From assembly GCF_000276665.1 (NCBI RefSeq), contig NW_004955476.1, positions 9,278,248 through 9,342,247 on the forward strand: a stretch of 64,000 nucleotides of DNA. The letters run 5' to 3'. This document shows, piece by piece, positions 55,080 to 64,000 of the stretch (positions within the stretch are counted from its first letter, which is position 1; the number at the start of each line of letters is the position of its first letter). Below the pieces are notes generated by a model. The model had not been told where the DNA came from. It did not search any database and saw only the letters and a list, made by a program, of their open reading frames with translations. Origin of the DNA: Chinchilla lanigera. Its lineage: Eukaryota > Chordata > Mammalia > Rodentia > Chinchillidae. Position numbers and translations under genes: made by a program.

Positions 55080-56340
55080 TACATGGACATTCTCATACAT
55101 CTCCTGGCATATATGTGCATCCATTAATTTAGGGAAAGCCTAGAAAATAAATTGACTGGTTTCATGGCATATATATATGCAAATTTACTAGATCATCTCA
55201 CATTATTCATGCAAATGCATGTCTCAGCCTCAGAGTAGATGTCCTATTACTCTACATCCTCTCCAACACTTGAGAGAGTCATCGATTGTCATCCTTGTGA
55301 TTTCGAAGGAAAATTCATTTGGGATTTAGTTTACCATCGTCTGGTTAGTTATAACATGCAGCATGTTTCCATGTTTATGCCAAGATAAATTTCTGCATCT
55401 GTGTTTATTTCTTTTGGCACTTTTATTGAGTTATTTGTTTTATTGGTTGTTAAGGATTTTGAAAACTGTTCTGCTACTTCTGATACATGTATCAATGTCA
55501 TATCTAGTACATGTTGTTTCAAGGGTTTTTTTTCCTATTTTCTTTTCAGTCTATGGTATTTTTTGGTGAATGTAATTTCTTAATTTTAATGTAACAACCT
55601 TTTGTTTGTAGTAACATCTGTTCCCATTTTAACATTTTATTTCCTTCCCTTTTATTCAAAATTCTTAATTTTTGAACTTCTTTTTTCCTTGTATAGCAAT
55701 TTAGAAGGCATTAAAATTCCATTAAATAGTTTTACTTTTTCTATTATTATTCAGTTGTAAATTTTTTAAATTATTCAGTTGTAAGTTCTTTTTCTGTTAT
55801 TATGCTGTTTTAAATTTTGATCTCTTCTTTTACCCATGAAAGGTTTTTTTTCCCTCCCAAATGGATGAGATTATTTTAATCATCTCTTTGTTATTGGATT
55901 CTAACTGCTGTGATATAGTTAGGAATGTGGTCTCTATGATACTCTTTGATATTTATTAAATCCCCCTTTTGACCTAAAATGCGATCTGGGTTCCATGTGT
56001 GCGTAGGTAAAATATATATTCTCTAGCATTGGTGTGTGTTCTGTGTATGTCTGCTAAATGAAGGTTCTTAACTGTATTTCACCAATCTTCCACATTCTTA
56101 TCCTGTGACAGAATGAGCTACCAATTTCTGCAGGAAATGTGTTAAACATCCCCTGCTCTCATGGTAATTTGTCCATTTTTCTTTCCAGTTTTGTTGCTAT
56201 CTGCTGCATATATTTTGGTTATTAGGTGCACACATTTTGGAACTCTGTCGTGTATTCTAGCTCTCTGATGCTTTTTACCTTAGTCTATTCTGTCTGATGT
56301 TAATACAATTACACTATCTTGGTTTTTTGCCTTTCTTTGC
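55080..56340 (-). mobile_element. L1 LINE remnants, reverse orientation
   Basis: The left part has the reversed L1 ORF2 3'-end counterpart 'tctacatcctctccaacact' and a T-rich 'gagttatttgttttattggt'. The right part (55860-56340) has endonuclease-domain counterparts in reverse: 'cctaaaatgcgatctgggtt', 'gtgtgttctgtgtatgtctg', 'tattttggttattaggtgca' and 'tctattctgtctgatgttaa'. It lies head-to-head against the plus-strand L1 at 54030-55005. The middle is poorly alignable, so two elements may be involved. Confidence 0.6.
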
Positions 56341-56344
56341 CTGA

Positions 56345-57057
56345 AGAATAGTTAGAGTTTGATTAGGGAAACAGAAACCTCCTTAAATATCTAAACAGAG
56401 GGAATTTAATTCAGGGAATGGTCTGCACAGATGAAAGAAGACCTGAGAGAGCCAACAAAACCAGAGGAAGATGAGAGAAGGGTAGGGGAAAAGGAAAGAG
56501 GAGAAGGAAAGGAAGCACTTTATTTTTAAATCTTGTTATACTAAAAGTGCATGGTGAAAATTTGAGAGTAATTCTTAGAAGGCTGGAGTAACACACCCAA
56601 ACCAGCAGAAAAGAAAAAGGTAGAATAAGAGGAAAAAACCTACTCAGTGTAAAAGAAGACAGAGAATAAGTAGAAAGTCCTACACCAGTAGAATTTAATA
56701 TAAATATATGAGAGCTGCTCTGCAGAATAACTAGCCTGTAGCTTTCAAGCACCAAGATCATGAAAGTTGGGGTGGGGGGCATATTGTACTGGCCTAAAGA
56801 GATGTTGAGAAATAAATGCAGCATAACCATCTAAACAGAAATCATTTTTCTGTTGAAAATATCATTAGGACAATTGGAGAAAATGTGAACAGGCAAGAGG
56901 ATTAAATGTAATATGGCCATGTAAGTTTGCTGTTCCTGGTGGTGGGATCTCACACATATGGATTCAGCGGGGAAGGGTATCAGATCTCAAATGTTTCTGG
57001 GAGGAAGTTATGATGGTGTCACTACAGCTCTTCTGTAAGTTTAAAAATAAACTTTTT
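56345..57057. other. Unassigned stretch, possibly an old repeat
   Basis: 'gattagggaaacagaaacct' and 'gagggaatttaattcaggga' resemble a mammalian interspersed repeat I cannot name. The minus-strand frame 56411-56830 (139 codons) is Leu/Ser/Phe-rich from purine-rich DNA and shows no domain. Confidence 0.35.
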
Positions 57058-57367
57058 ATGCTAGATGTGATGGCACACACCTGTACTCCCAGCACCTGGG
57101 AGACTGAGGCAGGAGGACTGCTGCAAGTTTGAGGCCAGCCTGGGCTACATACAGTGGCATCTTGATTCATGAACTTAGTTCTTTCCACAACTCTGACTGC
57201 AAATCAAATTGCACAAGAACTGAATTAAATCCAATGGTTAGTTTCAATGTTGACGTTATGGGGAAGTTTGATTCAGTTCTTGTCCAGTTCAGTTTGCAAC
57301 CAGAATCATGGAAAGAATTACATCTGTGAACTGAGGTACCACTGTAGTGAGATTCTGTTTAAAAAAA
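57058..57367 (+). mobile_element. B1 SINE split by a DNA transposon
   Basis: The left half (57058-57151) reads 'ctagatgtgatggcacacac', 'cacctgggagactgaggcag' and 'gaggccagcctgggctaca'. The right half resumes at 57347 with 'gtgagattctgtttaaaaaa'. Joined at a single TA this is the standard B1 junction 'gggctacatagtgagaccctg'. The 193 bp between belong to the nested palindromic element. Confidence 0.85.
57152..57344. mobile_element. Palindromic Tc1/mariner-like MITE inserted at TA
   Basis: This 193-bp element begins 'cagtggcatcttgattcatg' and ends '...ctgaggtaccactg', so the termini are inverted (CAGTGG...CCACTG). It is flanked by TA on both sides (57150-57151 and 57345-57346), the target duplication of the Tc1/mariner superfamily. 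The two arms pair along almost the whole element: by hand count about 56 of the first 78 positions match ungapped, with blocks such as 'ttctttcca' and 'acaagaactgaat' in both. It encodes nothing, so it would have been mobilised in trans. I do not know its family name. Confidence 0.85.
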
Positions 57368-57407
57368 TAAACTTAAATAAATAATAAACATTTCTTAAAA
57401 AGATAAC

Positions 57408-57783
57408 TGTATTAGTCAGATTTTCCCCTTGCTGGAACAAAATACCTGATGCTCAAAACTTACAGAAGAGGTTTATTTTGGCTTCTGATTTCAGAGAGTT
57501 CAGTCCATAGTGGTGTGGCTCCAAGGCAGAAGTAGCATGGAGGAAGGGCCTGGGCAGAGGAAATCTGCTGTCCTCGTGGCAGCCAGGAAGTAGAGAGGGA
57601 AGGGAGAAACCAGGGACAGGAACACACCCTTCCAGTGTGTCACACCCCCATGACCGCCGCTTTGATGCAGTCCAACGCCTAACAGCACTTTCAAAGCAGT
57701 GCCCCCGTGATGCGGCTACCTTTCAAAAGCCCTACCCCTGAGCACAAAACTTTTAAGAGACATTTTAGATCTAAACCACAGCA
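57408..57783 (-). mobile_element. ERVL-MaLR solo LTR, full length
   Basis: 'tgtattagtcagattttccc' to 'atctaaaccacagca'. Landmarks are 'agaagaggtttattttggct', 'agagttcagtccatagtggt', 'cgtggcagccaggaagtaga' and 'cccctgagcacaaaac'. It lies directly left of L1M sequence that also contains the LTR at 58093. Confidence 0.88.
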
Positions 57784-57784
57784 A

Positions 57785-59330
57785 GAGTCAATATTTTTAT
57801 TCCTTTACGAGGTTGTTTTGACAGAGCTTAGATGGCTAATTCCATTCATCTGCCTTCTGACCTACATGCCATTTCCAGGGTTTTCATTACGTCTTTGCTT
57901 TAGTCCAGCAGAGTCAATGCTATTATTACTTTATATACCAAGTTTTCCTTAGATTTTTTAGATCCCTCCATATCTGTATATTTTCCTAACAACTACCTCT
58001 GACATCATGGGTATCTCCCCTGGAATGTTTTTCTACTGTCAGACCAAAGCCCTTCAGAAGTCTCTTTGAGGGAGCACCTTTTGGTAGCCTACTGTCTTAG
58101 TTACTTTCACTCCATTAATGTATAATACCTGACACCCACAGGTTAAAGGAGAAAAAGTTCATTTTAGCTCATAGTTTGTAGAAGTTTCATTCCATAGTCA
58201 GCTGGCTCTAGGGAACGGTGGTGTGGTGGAGGAGCATGTCACAGGAGAAAGCGTTCATGGAATGGTAGCAGGAAGCAGACAGATCAAGGGAAAGGGGAAG
58301 AGACAGACTGTTCCAGATCATGACCCCTGTTACCCACCTCGTCCAAGCATGTGTTACTTTCCAACCTCACGCTTAGCTGTAAACTCATCGGTGGATGAAT
58401 CCACTCATGAGTATCATGTCCCCGTGATCCAGTCACCTCTGCAAACCCCACTTCTGAGTGAATGGGGCTTCAAGAGAACATCTAGATAAAAACTGTAACA
58501 CTTACACTGTTTTTATTTACCTGAAAATATACTATAGAGGATTGTAGAATTCTAAAAGGACAGAGATTTTTATCAGCACTTTGGTGACTGGGTTCTGTGT
58601 CTTCTGGTTTGTGCTCTTGCTATAAAGAAGTATGTTGTCATTTTTTTGGTTGTGTCTTTGTAATCAATCCACCTGTTCCTTCAAGATAGTTTTAATGTTT
58701 TCACTTTATCTTTGGGATTCTGCAATTTTAGTACAAATTCCATCAGACTTCTGGAACCTGATGATTGCCATCTTTCAAAAGTTCTAGGAAAATATCAACC
58801 ATTATCTCACTAACTATTGACTCTCCACAATTGTCTATTAATCATTTTAGAACTCCAATAGAGATTGGATTTACATCATCTTCTATGGTTCCTCAATTTA
58901 TTTCAGAAGTTCCATCTCTTTGCATCCCTCAAAATTTCATTAGTCTTATTTTTTTAAACACACTAAGTAAAATCTTACATTCTGTATCACATAACCCCAA
59001 CTTCTGTAGTCTTTGCAGGTTGGATTCGATAGCTTGTTGTTTCTACTGACTTTCAGTACAGTGGATTATTTACTCGTGTGCTCATTTTGTGGTTGCTCAC
59101 CATGTGCCTTGGACTGATATCCACGGCTATCCTCCACATCTTGGATTTAAAGTGTAGCACTCACAATATATTCCCATTGTTCCTGCCAGACATCTTGGGG
59201 AAGTTACCCGAGCACTTTAAACTATCTTTCTACTTTGGGTTTTTTAAGCCCAAATCTGGTAGAATGTGGGCTTATTTTCATAGGTCCTTAAGGGGTGCAT
59301 TTTCTACCCAGAGACGGACTTCTTGGTAGA
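57785..59330 (-). mobile_element. Ancient L1M LINE 3' region split by an LTR
   Basis: Reversed L1M 3' UTR landmarks are 'tttagatccctccatatctg', 'gaatgtttttctactgtcag', then after the LTR 'gaggattgtagaattctaaa', 'gatttttatcagcactttgg', 'tttcactttatctttgggat', 'gaaaatatcaaccattatct' and 'gattggatttacatcatctt'. The right boundary is soft. It is non-coding. Confidence 0.55.
58093..58500 (-). mobile_element. ERVL-MaLR solo LTR with 5-bp target duplication
   Basis: 'tgtcttagttactttcactc' to 'gataaaaactgtaaca' gives TG...CA ends. The flanks 'cctac' (58088-58092) and 'cttac' (58501-58505) fit the 5-bp TSD of ERVL-MaLR with one change. Landmarks are 'gaagtttcattccatagtca', 'gctggctctagggaacggtg', 'gtgatccagtcacctctgca' and 'cccacttctgagtgaatggg'. 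It interrupts L1M. Confidence 0.9.
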
Positions 59331-59334
59331 AACT

Positions 59335-60009
59335 CATGTACTCTGCAACAATCTCTGATCGGCACCAGTTTTTACTTTTCTCCTCCATATCCTGTAGTTA
59401 TCCTGCAGGATTCATTAGCTTTACGTGAGAGGTCAGAAGTCCTTCAACTACGTTTCCTCCCATCTCCCTTCTCTTTTCCAAACCATGGAAGGCTTTCAAG
59501 TAGGCTGTTACTTGAAGGACAAAGAACCCAAGTAATTAGCAAAATTGAATTCTTGCACTGTTCCAAAGTGGTAGGGTCTGGGAATGACACTTGATGTGAT
59601 TTAAAGAAAACATAACACTGCCCTAGGCACTAATCAAAGAAAAATATGACATATTTTCCCACTTTCAACATGAAATAGTTTATTTTACTTTGATCTTTTA
59701 TAGGATTGAGAATCAAAGAATCTAAAGCAAACAGCAACACAAAATAATTAACCAAGTAGAAAAGACAACTACCATAAAAGAGAAGGTCATGACAACTACT
59801 TTTCCCTAAAATCATCAGTAGCTACATATATGCGTGTGCATGTGTATTTCCAAATCCATCTGTGAGACAGATATTCCCTTTCCTTACAAATTCCAAATAT
59901 GCTATAGTTTATTTACACAAAGGAGAGGCTAACAAGAATTATTGCCAAATAGATTGCCTGGGGCAGAGCTGCTGCTTGGGAAAGACCAGGATATACCACT
60001 CCCAAATAT
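59335..60009. other. Single-copy AT-rich stretch
   Basis: No gene recognised. The left 100 bp may still be L1M. Confidence 0.4.
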
Positions 60010-60535
60010 GAAGAACTATTCAGCTGAAGACAAATAAGATGTAGATGAAGGAAAGAAAAACTTTCTGTCCCTCTCCCTCTCCCTCTCCCGCTGTCTGTCT
60101 CTGCTCTCTGCCCCAACTCAGGATGTACATTTACAAAGAGGAGAGGGCTACTGGGGAGACCAGAGATGAAGCCTAGAGACAACTTTAGACCTTGACTGTC
60201 TGGTGATGGTTCCAGAGAGACTGACAAATTAGCAGCTTTACTCACTACTCTTTCAGCCTATAATTTTCCTCCCCATAAGTTTCCACCTATAAAAGATGCC
60301 CTGTGTTTTTCCTTGCTCTTGTTACTTCTCTAAAATTTCCCATTCTTTGTTGAAGATGCTGTGTAACCAGAATTGGAAGCCATCTCTTTGACACTGCTTA
60401 TTCCCTGCATGTGCCCCCTGTGTACATCAAATCCATATGCTCATTAATTCAGTTTGTTTTTTTCTTGTTGATCTATCTTTTGTTAGAGGGGTTATTTGAA
60501 CCAGGAAGTTATAAGGATTGAAAAACCATTTTCTT
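60010..60535 (+). mobile_element. ERV-like LTR (probable)
   Basis: A TATA box 'cctataaaag' (60286-60295) is followed about 150 nt on by an R-U5-like tail, 'tcattaattcagtttgtttt' and 'cttgttgatctatcttttgt' plus 'tagaggggtta'. That resembles the U5 end of ERV1-class LTRs ('...ttgttaatctgtcttttgttagagggg'). A CCCTCT run (60068-60090) lies upstream. No retroviral genes adjoin it and the edges are uncertain. Confidence 0.45.
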
Positions 60536-60619
60536 CTACATGGCATGCAAAAAAATAATATAAAGGAAGTAGTACAGATTCTAGCTTTTGATCAAAAGAG
60601 TTGGTATTCCATAGAGAAA

Positions 60620-60765
60620 ATGAAGAAAGACTTTGGATCAGTGCTGTGAGTGCAAGCTCAGTTACTTTCTAGACTATGATCTTAGGTGAAGTCTAAACCA
60701 AGTTTGCAATCTGTAAAGTAGGAACAGCTGCAGTAGCTTTGCTTTGAGAAGTCCCCAGGCAAATT
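60620..60765 (+). mobile_element. MIR SINE
   Basis: 'gcaagctcagttactttcta', 'gaagtctaaaccaagtttgc' and 'aatctgtaaagtaggaacag' follow MIR order (cactttctagctatgtgacctt ... aacctctctgagcctc ... catctgtaaaatggga). Confidence 0.55.
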
Positions 60766-60784
60766 TTGGCACGGGATTATCATT

Positions 60785-60972
60785 GAAAATGTCATGGGAG
60801 CCAGGCATGGTGGCACACACTTGTAATCCCAGCAAGTGGGAGACTGAGGCAGGAGGATCATTATGAGTTCATGGCCAGCCTGGGCTACAACGTGAGCTCA
60901 AGACAGCCCGAACTGCATAGCAAGACCCTGTATCAAGACAAAAAAAAAAAAAAAAAGAAAGTGTCATGAGAA
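60785..60972 (+). mobile_element. B1 SINE with internal duplication and TSD
   Basis: 'agccaggcatggtggcacac', 'gggagactgaggcaggagga', 'catggccagcctgggctaca', the second block 'gacagcccgaactgcatagc', then 'aagaccctgtatcaagaca' and a 17-A tail. Flanks 'gaaaatgtcatgggag' (60785-60800) and 'gaaagtgtcatgagaa' (60957-60972) are an imperfect TSD. Confidence 0.92.
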
Positions 60973-62594
60973 TCTAGAAAATCATCCAAGAAAAGCAGAA
61001 GTTTGGGGAATGGACTCTGTCCAGAGCCTTGAAAGACCACCACTATTTGGAGAGTGAGAAGAAGATCTCTTCTACAGTGCCTCAGTTCTGGGCTCCAGGG
61101 GCGCCAATATGGATTCTAAAGCCAGTTTTAGTTTTCAACTCCCTTCCGGATTTATGAGGATTACACCAAGCCATACCTGCTTGCAGCCACTGGACTCATT
61201 GTTTGGGATAAAGTTATAGATCACAGACCCACCTCACTTGCTGCTTATGCTAAAAACAAAAAGAATAAAAGACTAAACTTGGGATTATTTTATGTGGGAA
61301 GCAGGGCAGTGTCTACTTCACAGGGTGGCTGAGAGGAGGAAGTAAAATAACCAGTGTGAGCGTCTCACAGGCAGTAATGACTCGGAGGCTACCAATTTCT
61401 CCTCCTCTTGCCATCTCTTCACGCCGCCTCCTCTCCAGCTGACTCACTTCATCTGCCTGACCCGTCCACCTTTGGCCCCGGGTGGAAGAACACGTCCCTG
61501 ATGAAAGGTTACATCCTGTGCGGACGACTGCGCCGGCCGGTCCACAATAGACTGAGAGACAATGCTCTCCTGTTCAGAGCAGCCACCCACGGGGATGACA
61601 AAAGCCATCAATGGGCCGGGGTCAAAGATCAGCCGTCCCTCTGCCACTTCATTCTTCCTTTGGCTGTCAGCGGAGCTCAGAGGAGCTCAACCTCAGGTCT
61701 GAAATGCAGTTGAAGCTCATCCTCGCCAGCCTATGCCAAGGGCACCTGGGAACAAATTCTCAAGGCAAAGCAGCACACCCTCAGGCTTCTGCAAATTATG
61801 TTTGCCAGCCCTTTGATGTTCGGGAAACAGTGGGCGGCTACGAGCCAGGTGGGGGATGTCAGTCGAAGGGGGTGACGGGTGCTCGGGGGTGGGGACTAGC
61901 AGAGGGGAGACAGGCACAGCGGCGAGAGAGGCATCTACGTGGACACCAAGGAGGCAAAGTAAAGGCAGAGACAAAGCAAAACTGGGAAACATGAGCAGAG
62001 GCTGTCTGGACAACGCCTTTCTTGTCTCTACCTCGGGGACAACAGGAGCATCACCTTGCCGGAAACCACTGGAACGGCTGATGCATTTCCTTTGCTGCCT
62101 GGGCCATGGAGCTGGCGTCCATCCTGGGCGAGCTGGAGTCCTTGCTTCCTGGTATGGTTTATTCCCTGGGTGCCGTCACCTGTAGGAGACTGGCTAGGTA
62201 TAGACAGTGTGAAAGCACACTTTTCAATTGCCACACACCCATCCCAGCCCACCCAGTGGTTGCACCAATTTACAGCCCAATCTGTCTTCAAAGTACTGAC
62301 AGTGTGGAGGAGTCATGTCTCTCTTCCGTTGCCTCAGAATCCAACTTTTAGGCTCCATGTGCCAAGCCAGCTGTGAAGATGCTCAGCACAGGGGGGAGGG
62401 GTTGCCCCTAAAAGCAGTGGGCATGGAGAAAAGGGCCAGGCCTGGGCAGGTAGACACCTCAGCCAAAGGAAGCGTGCCTCCAGCTCAGCTGGGCCTGTGC
62501 AGCCACACTGTCCAGCGCCCCTTCTAGGTGTACCGCGGTCTCTCCTGCTCTCAGGTGACTGGCTCATTTGTCTCACAGGACTATCAGGCTGTTG
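60973..62594. other. Single-copy stretch with a CpG-richer part
   Basis: No gene recognised. The interval 61400-61860 has more CpG than the rest ('gcggacgactgcgccggccg', 'gccatcaatgggccggggtc') and open frames on both strands. It may be a regulatory region or a decayed unnamed element. Confidence 0.4.
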
Positions 62595-62800
62595 AGAGAT
62601 AATGCTGCCAAGCATTATGCTCACCACTTGAAATACAGGGCTGTGTCTGATGCCCACAGCAATCATACGAAGTTGATGTAATTATCTGGGTCTTGCAGAT
62701 GAGAACATCGATGCTCAAGTCTAAGGATCTTTGGTAAAAGATGGAATTTAAACAGAATTTGTGTGCAAAATCAATGCTTTTACCACATTGCCATCAACCT
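62595..62800 (-). mobile_element. MIR SINE, near full length
   Basis: 'caagcattatgctcaccact', 'gatgtaattatctgggtctt' plus 'gcagatgagaaca', 'gatggaatttaaacagaatt' and 'aatgcttttaccacattgcc' match reversed MIR from end to end (gtgctaagc ... attatcc ... tacagatgaggaaac ... ggaattcgaacccag ... gctcttaaccact). Confidence 0.7.
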
Positions 62801-63722
62801 TGCTTCCTAGAAATACAAAATCTGGGTCCATCCCTGCTGCAGCCTGGCCCAGGGCCCCAACAACTAAAGCTGTCCCGTGTCATCTCTGTGGAACTCGGTC
62901 CCTCTTGGGGGGATTTAATGGCACATCATTTTCTTATTATATTTCCAGGCTGATAGGCAGCCTTTCAACACCAGCTTTGGGGAGTCGCTGGAGGCGGGGG
63001 AGGACACACTGCTTCCGTTGTCCTTCTTCCGCTCAAAGCACCCTTGTCCTGACAGAAGTGTGGTGTTTGGGGTTTTTGTGTGTTTCTGTTCTTGTCAGTG
63101 TCAGTCTTATTTTCATAAATTTTCTTGAGGATCTTCCTTCAAGGACAGGTCCATGCGGGCCAGCAGAGGGCTAGGACGAGGGTGCAGACTGAACCCCTCA
63201 TGGCTTTGGTCTCTCTTTCCCAAGCTCCAAGTTCCTTAAGCACAACAACACTGCCTTCCACTTCTCCTGTACCCTCCACCGCCTCCCTCTTTCCAGACCT
63301 GCACACAGTGAGGGCGGAAGTAGCAGTAATTCTCCATTCTGAAGTCCTCTGTGTGGCGTCTCAGTGTCTCAGGTTTCTGACTCCCTCAGAAAGTCAGATG
63401 TGCACCTGCTGCCTTTCCCCCTCCTGGAGCAACATGAGTGGGTGCCCACTACCTATTAATAGAGGCCTGGTGAGTGGACAGAGGAGTGAGTGAACGAATG
63501 AACAAGGGAAAGGACACTGATCTTAAAAGTAATAAAGAGAAAAGTTAGTCCAAGAAGGAAAAAGGAAATGGGTCATCATTCTTTAGCTTCTGGCATAAAA
63601 ATATGAAGCTAGAACATGCTCGGGACACATTTATGCTCGTCCAAAAGGGCAGAACTGAAAGATAAGAAGAAGAACCTACAGACTGTCCATCAGACCACCA
63701 ATGACCATGAAGGGCTTCAGAG
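62801..63722. other. Single-copy non-coding stretch
   Basis: No gene recognised. Plus-strand frames at 62761-63174 and 63125-63493 overlap in different frames and show no domain. Confidence 0.4.
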
Positions 63723-63724
63723 GA

Positions 63725-63990
63725 AAGCCATTCAGACTAATAATGATGGTGACAATATCTAACATTTATTGATCTCTTGCATGGTTCAGACACTATGCTG
63801 AGTTTATTCACACTATTTCATTTAATCCTCCCAATGACCCTATAACGTAGATGCTATTTTTATCTTTCTTATAATATTGCTCCATGAGATGCCAAGTAAA
63901 TTGTTCAAGGTCTCAGGTTGTTGATTCAAAACCAGTGGTCAAATGCCAGTGCCTAAGTGATGACCTCTGTGATAAAGACTCATTTATAAC
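63725..63990 (-). mobile_element. MIR SINE, near full length
   Basis: 'taacatttattgatctcttg', 'cagacactatgctgagttta', 'catttaatcctcccaatgac', 'cctataacgtagatgctatt' and 'aaattgttcaaggtctcagg' match reversed MIR over its whole length. It is the clearest MIR in the window. Confidence 0.85.
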
Positions 63991-64000
63991 ATTGCCTTGC

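Noticed and set aside
56411..56830. 139-codon Leu/Phe/Ser-rich minus frame resembling a membrane protein
   Set aside because: The hydrophobicity follows from purine-rich plus-strand DNA. No conserved motif and no defined membrane topology.

Overview
This is a mammalian, and specifically rodent, nuclear genomic window. Four things support that: B1 (7SL-derived) SINEs, ID (tRNA-Ala-like) SINEs ending in the ID box 'gctgagctaaatccccagcccc' read in reverse, B1-dID composite SINEs, and many ERVL-MaLR solo LTRs on a background of pan-mammalian MIR, L2, MER5 and L1M fossils. The B1 copies with an internally duplicated block and the 'cacttgccaggcag' ID variant argue against mouse or rat. My best guess is a beaver-like (Castor) or other non-murid rodent; this is inference from repeat style, not an alignment.

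I recognise no functional protein-coding gene, rRNA, tRNA or CRISPR array in the 64 kb. All long open frames are isolated, unspliced and unlike any family I know, or lie in repeats. The window therefore reads as intergenic or deep-intronic DNA.

Layout: 1-3.6 kb is MIR remnants plus an AT-rich stretch that looks like a conserved enhancer. 3.6-8.3 kb is a stack of minus-strand L1 fragments with SINEs in them. 8.5-10.7 kb holds two MaLR LTRs and three MER5-type DNA-transposon relics. 13.6-19.6 kb is an LTR-rich block (about ten LTR pieces). 20.1-21.3 kb is an L1M 3' region. 22-53 kb is mostly single-copy DNA with scattered ID, MIR, L2 and L1 pieces, a 23-bp-period minisatellite (39.5 kb), a CA repeat (40.4 kb) and the longest anonymous open frame (45.9-46.6 kb). 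53.6-61 kb is again a repeat stack: L1 on both strands, B1 SINEs, a palindromic TA-flanked DNA transposon inside a B1, paired MaLR LTRs and an ERV-like LTR. 61-64 kb is single-copy DNA with MIRs.

No genes act together here. The most interesting content is transposition history: a Tc1/mariner-like MITE that jumped into a rodent B1, two apparent poly(A)-only retrotransposition events, and young ID insertions with near-perfect target-site duplications (TSDs).
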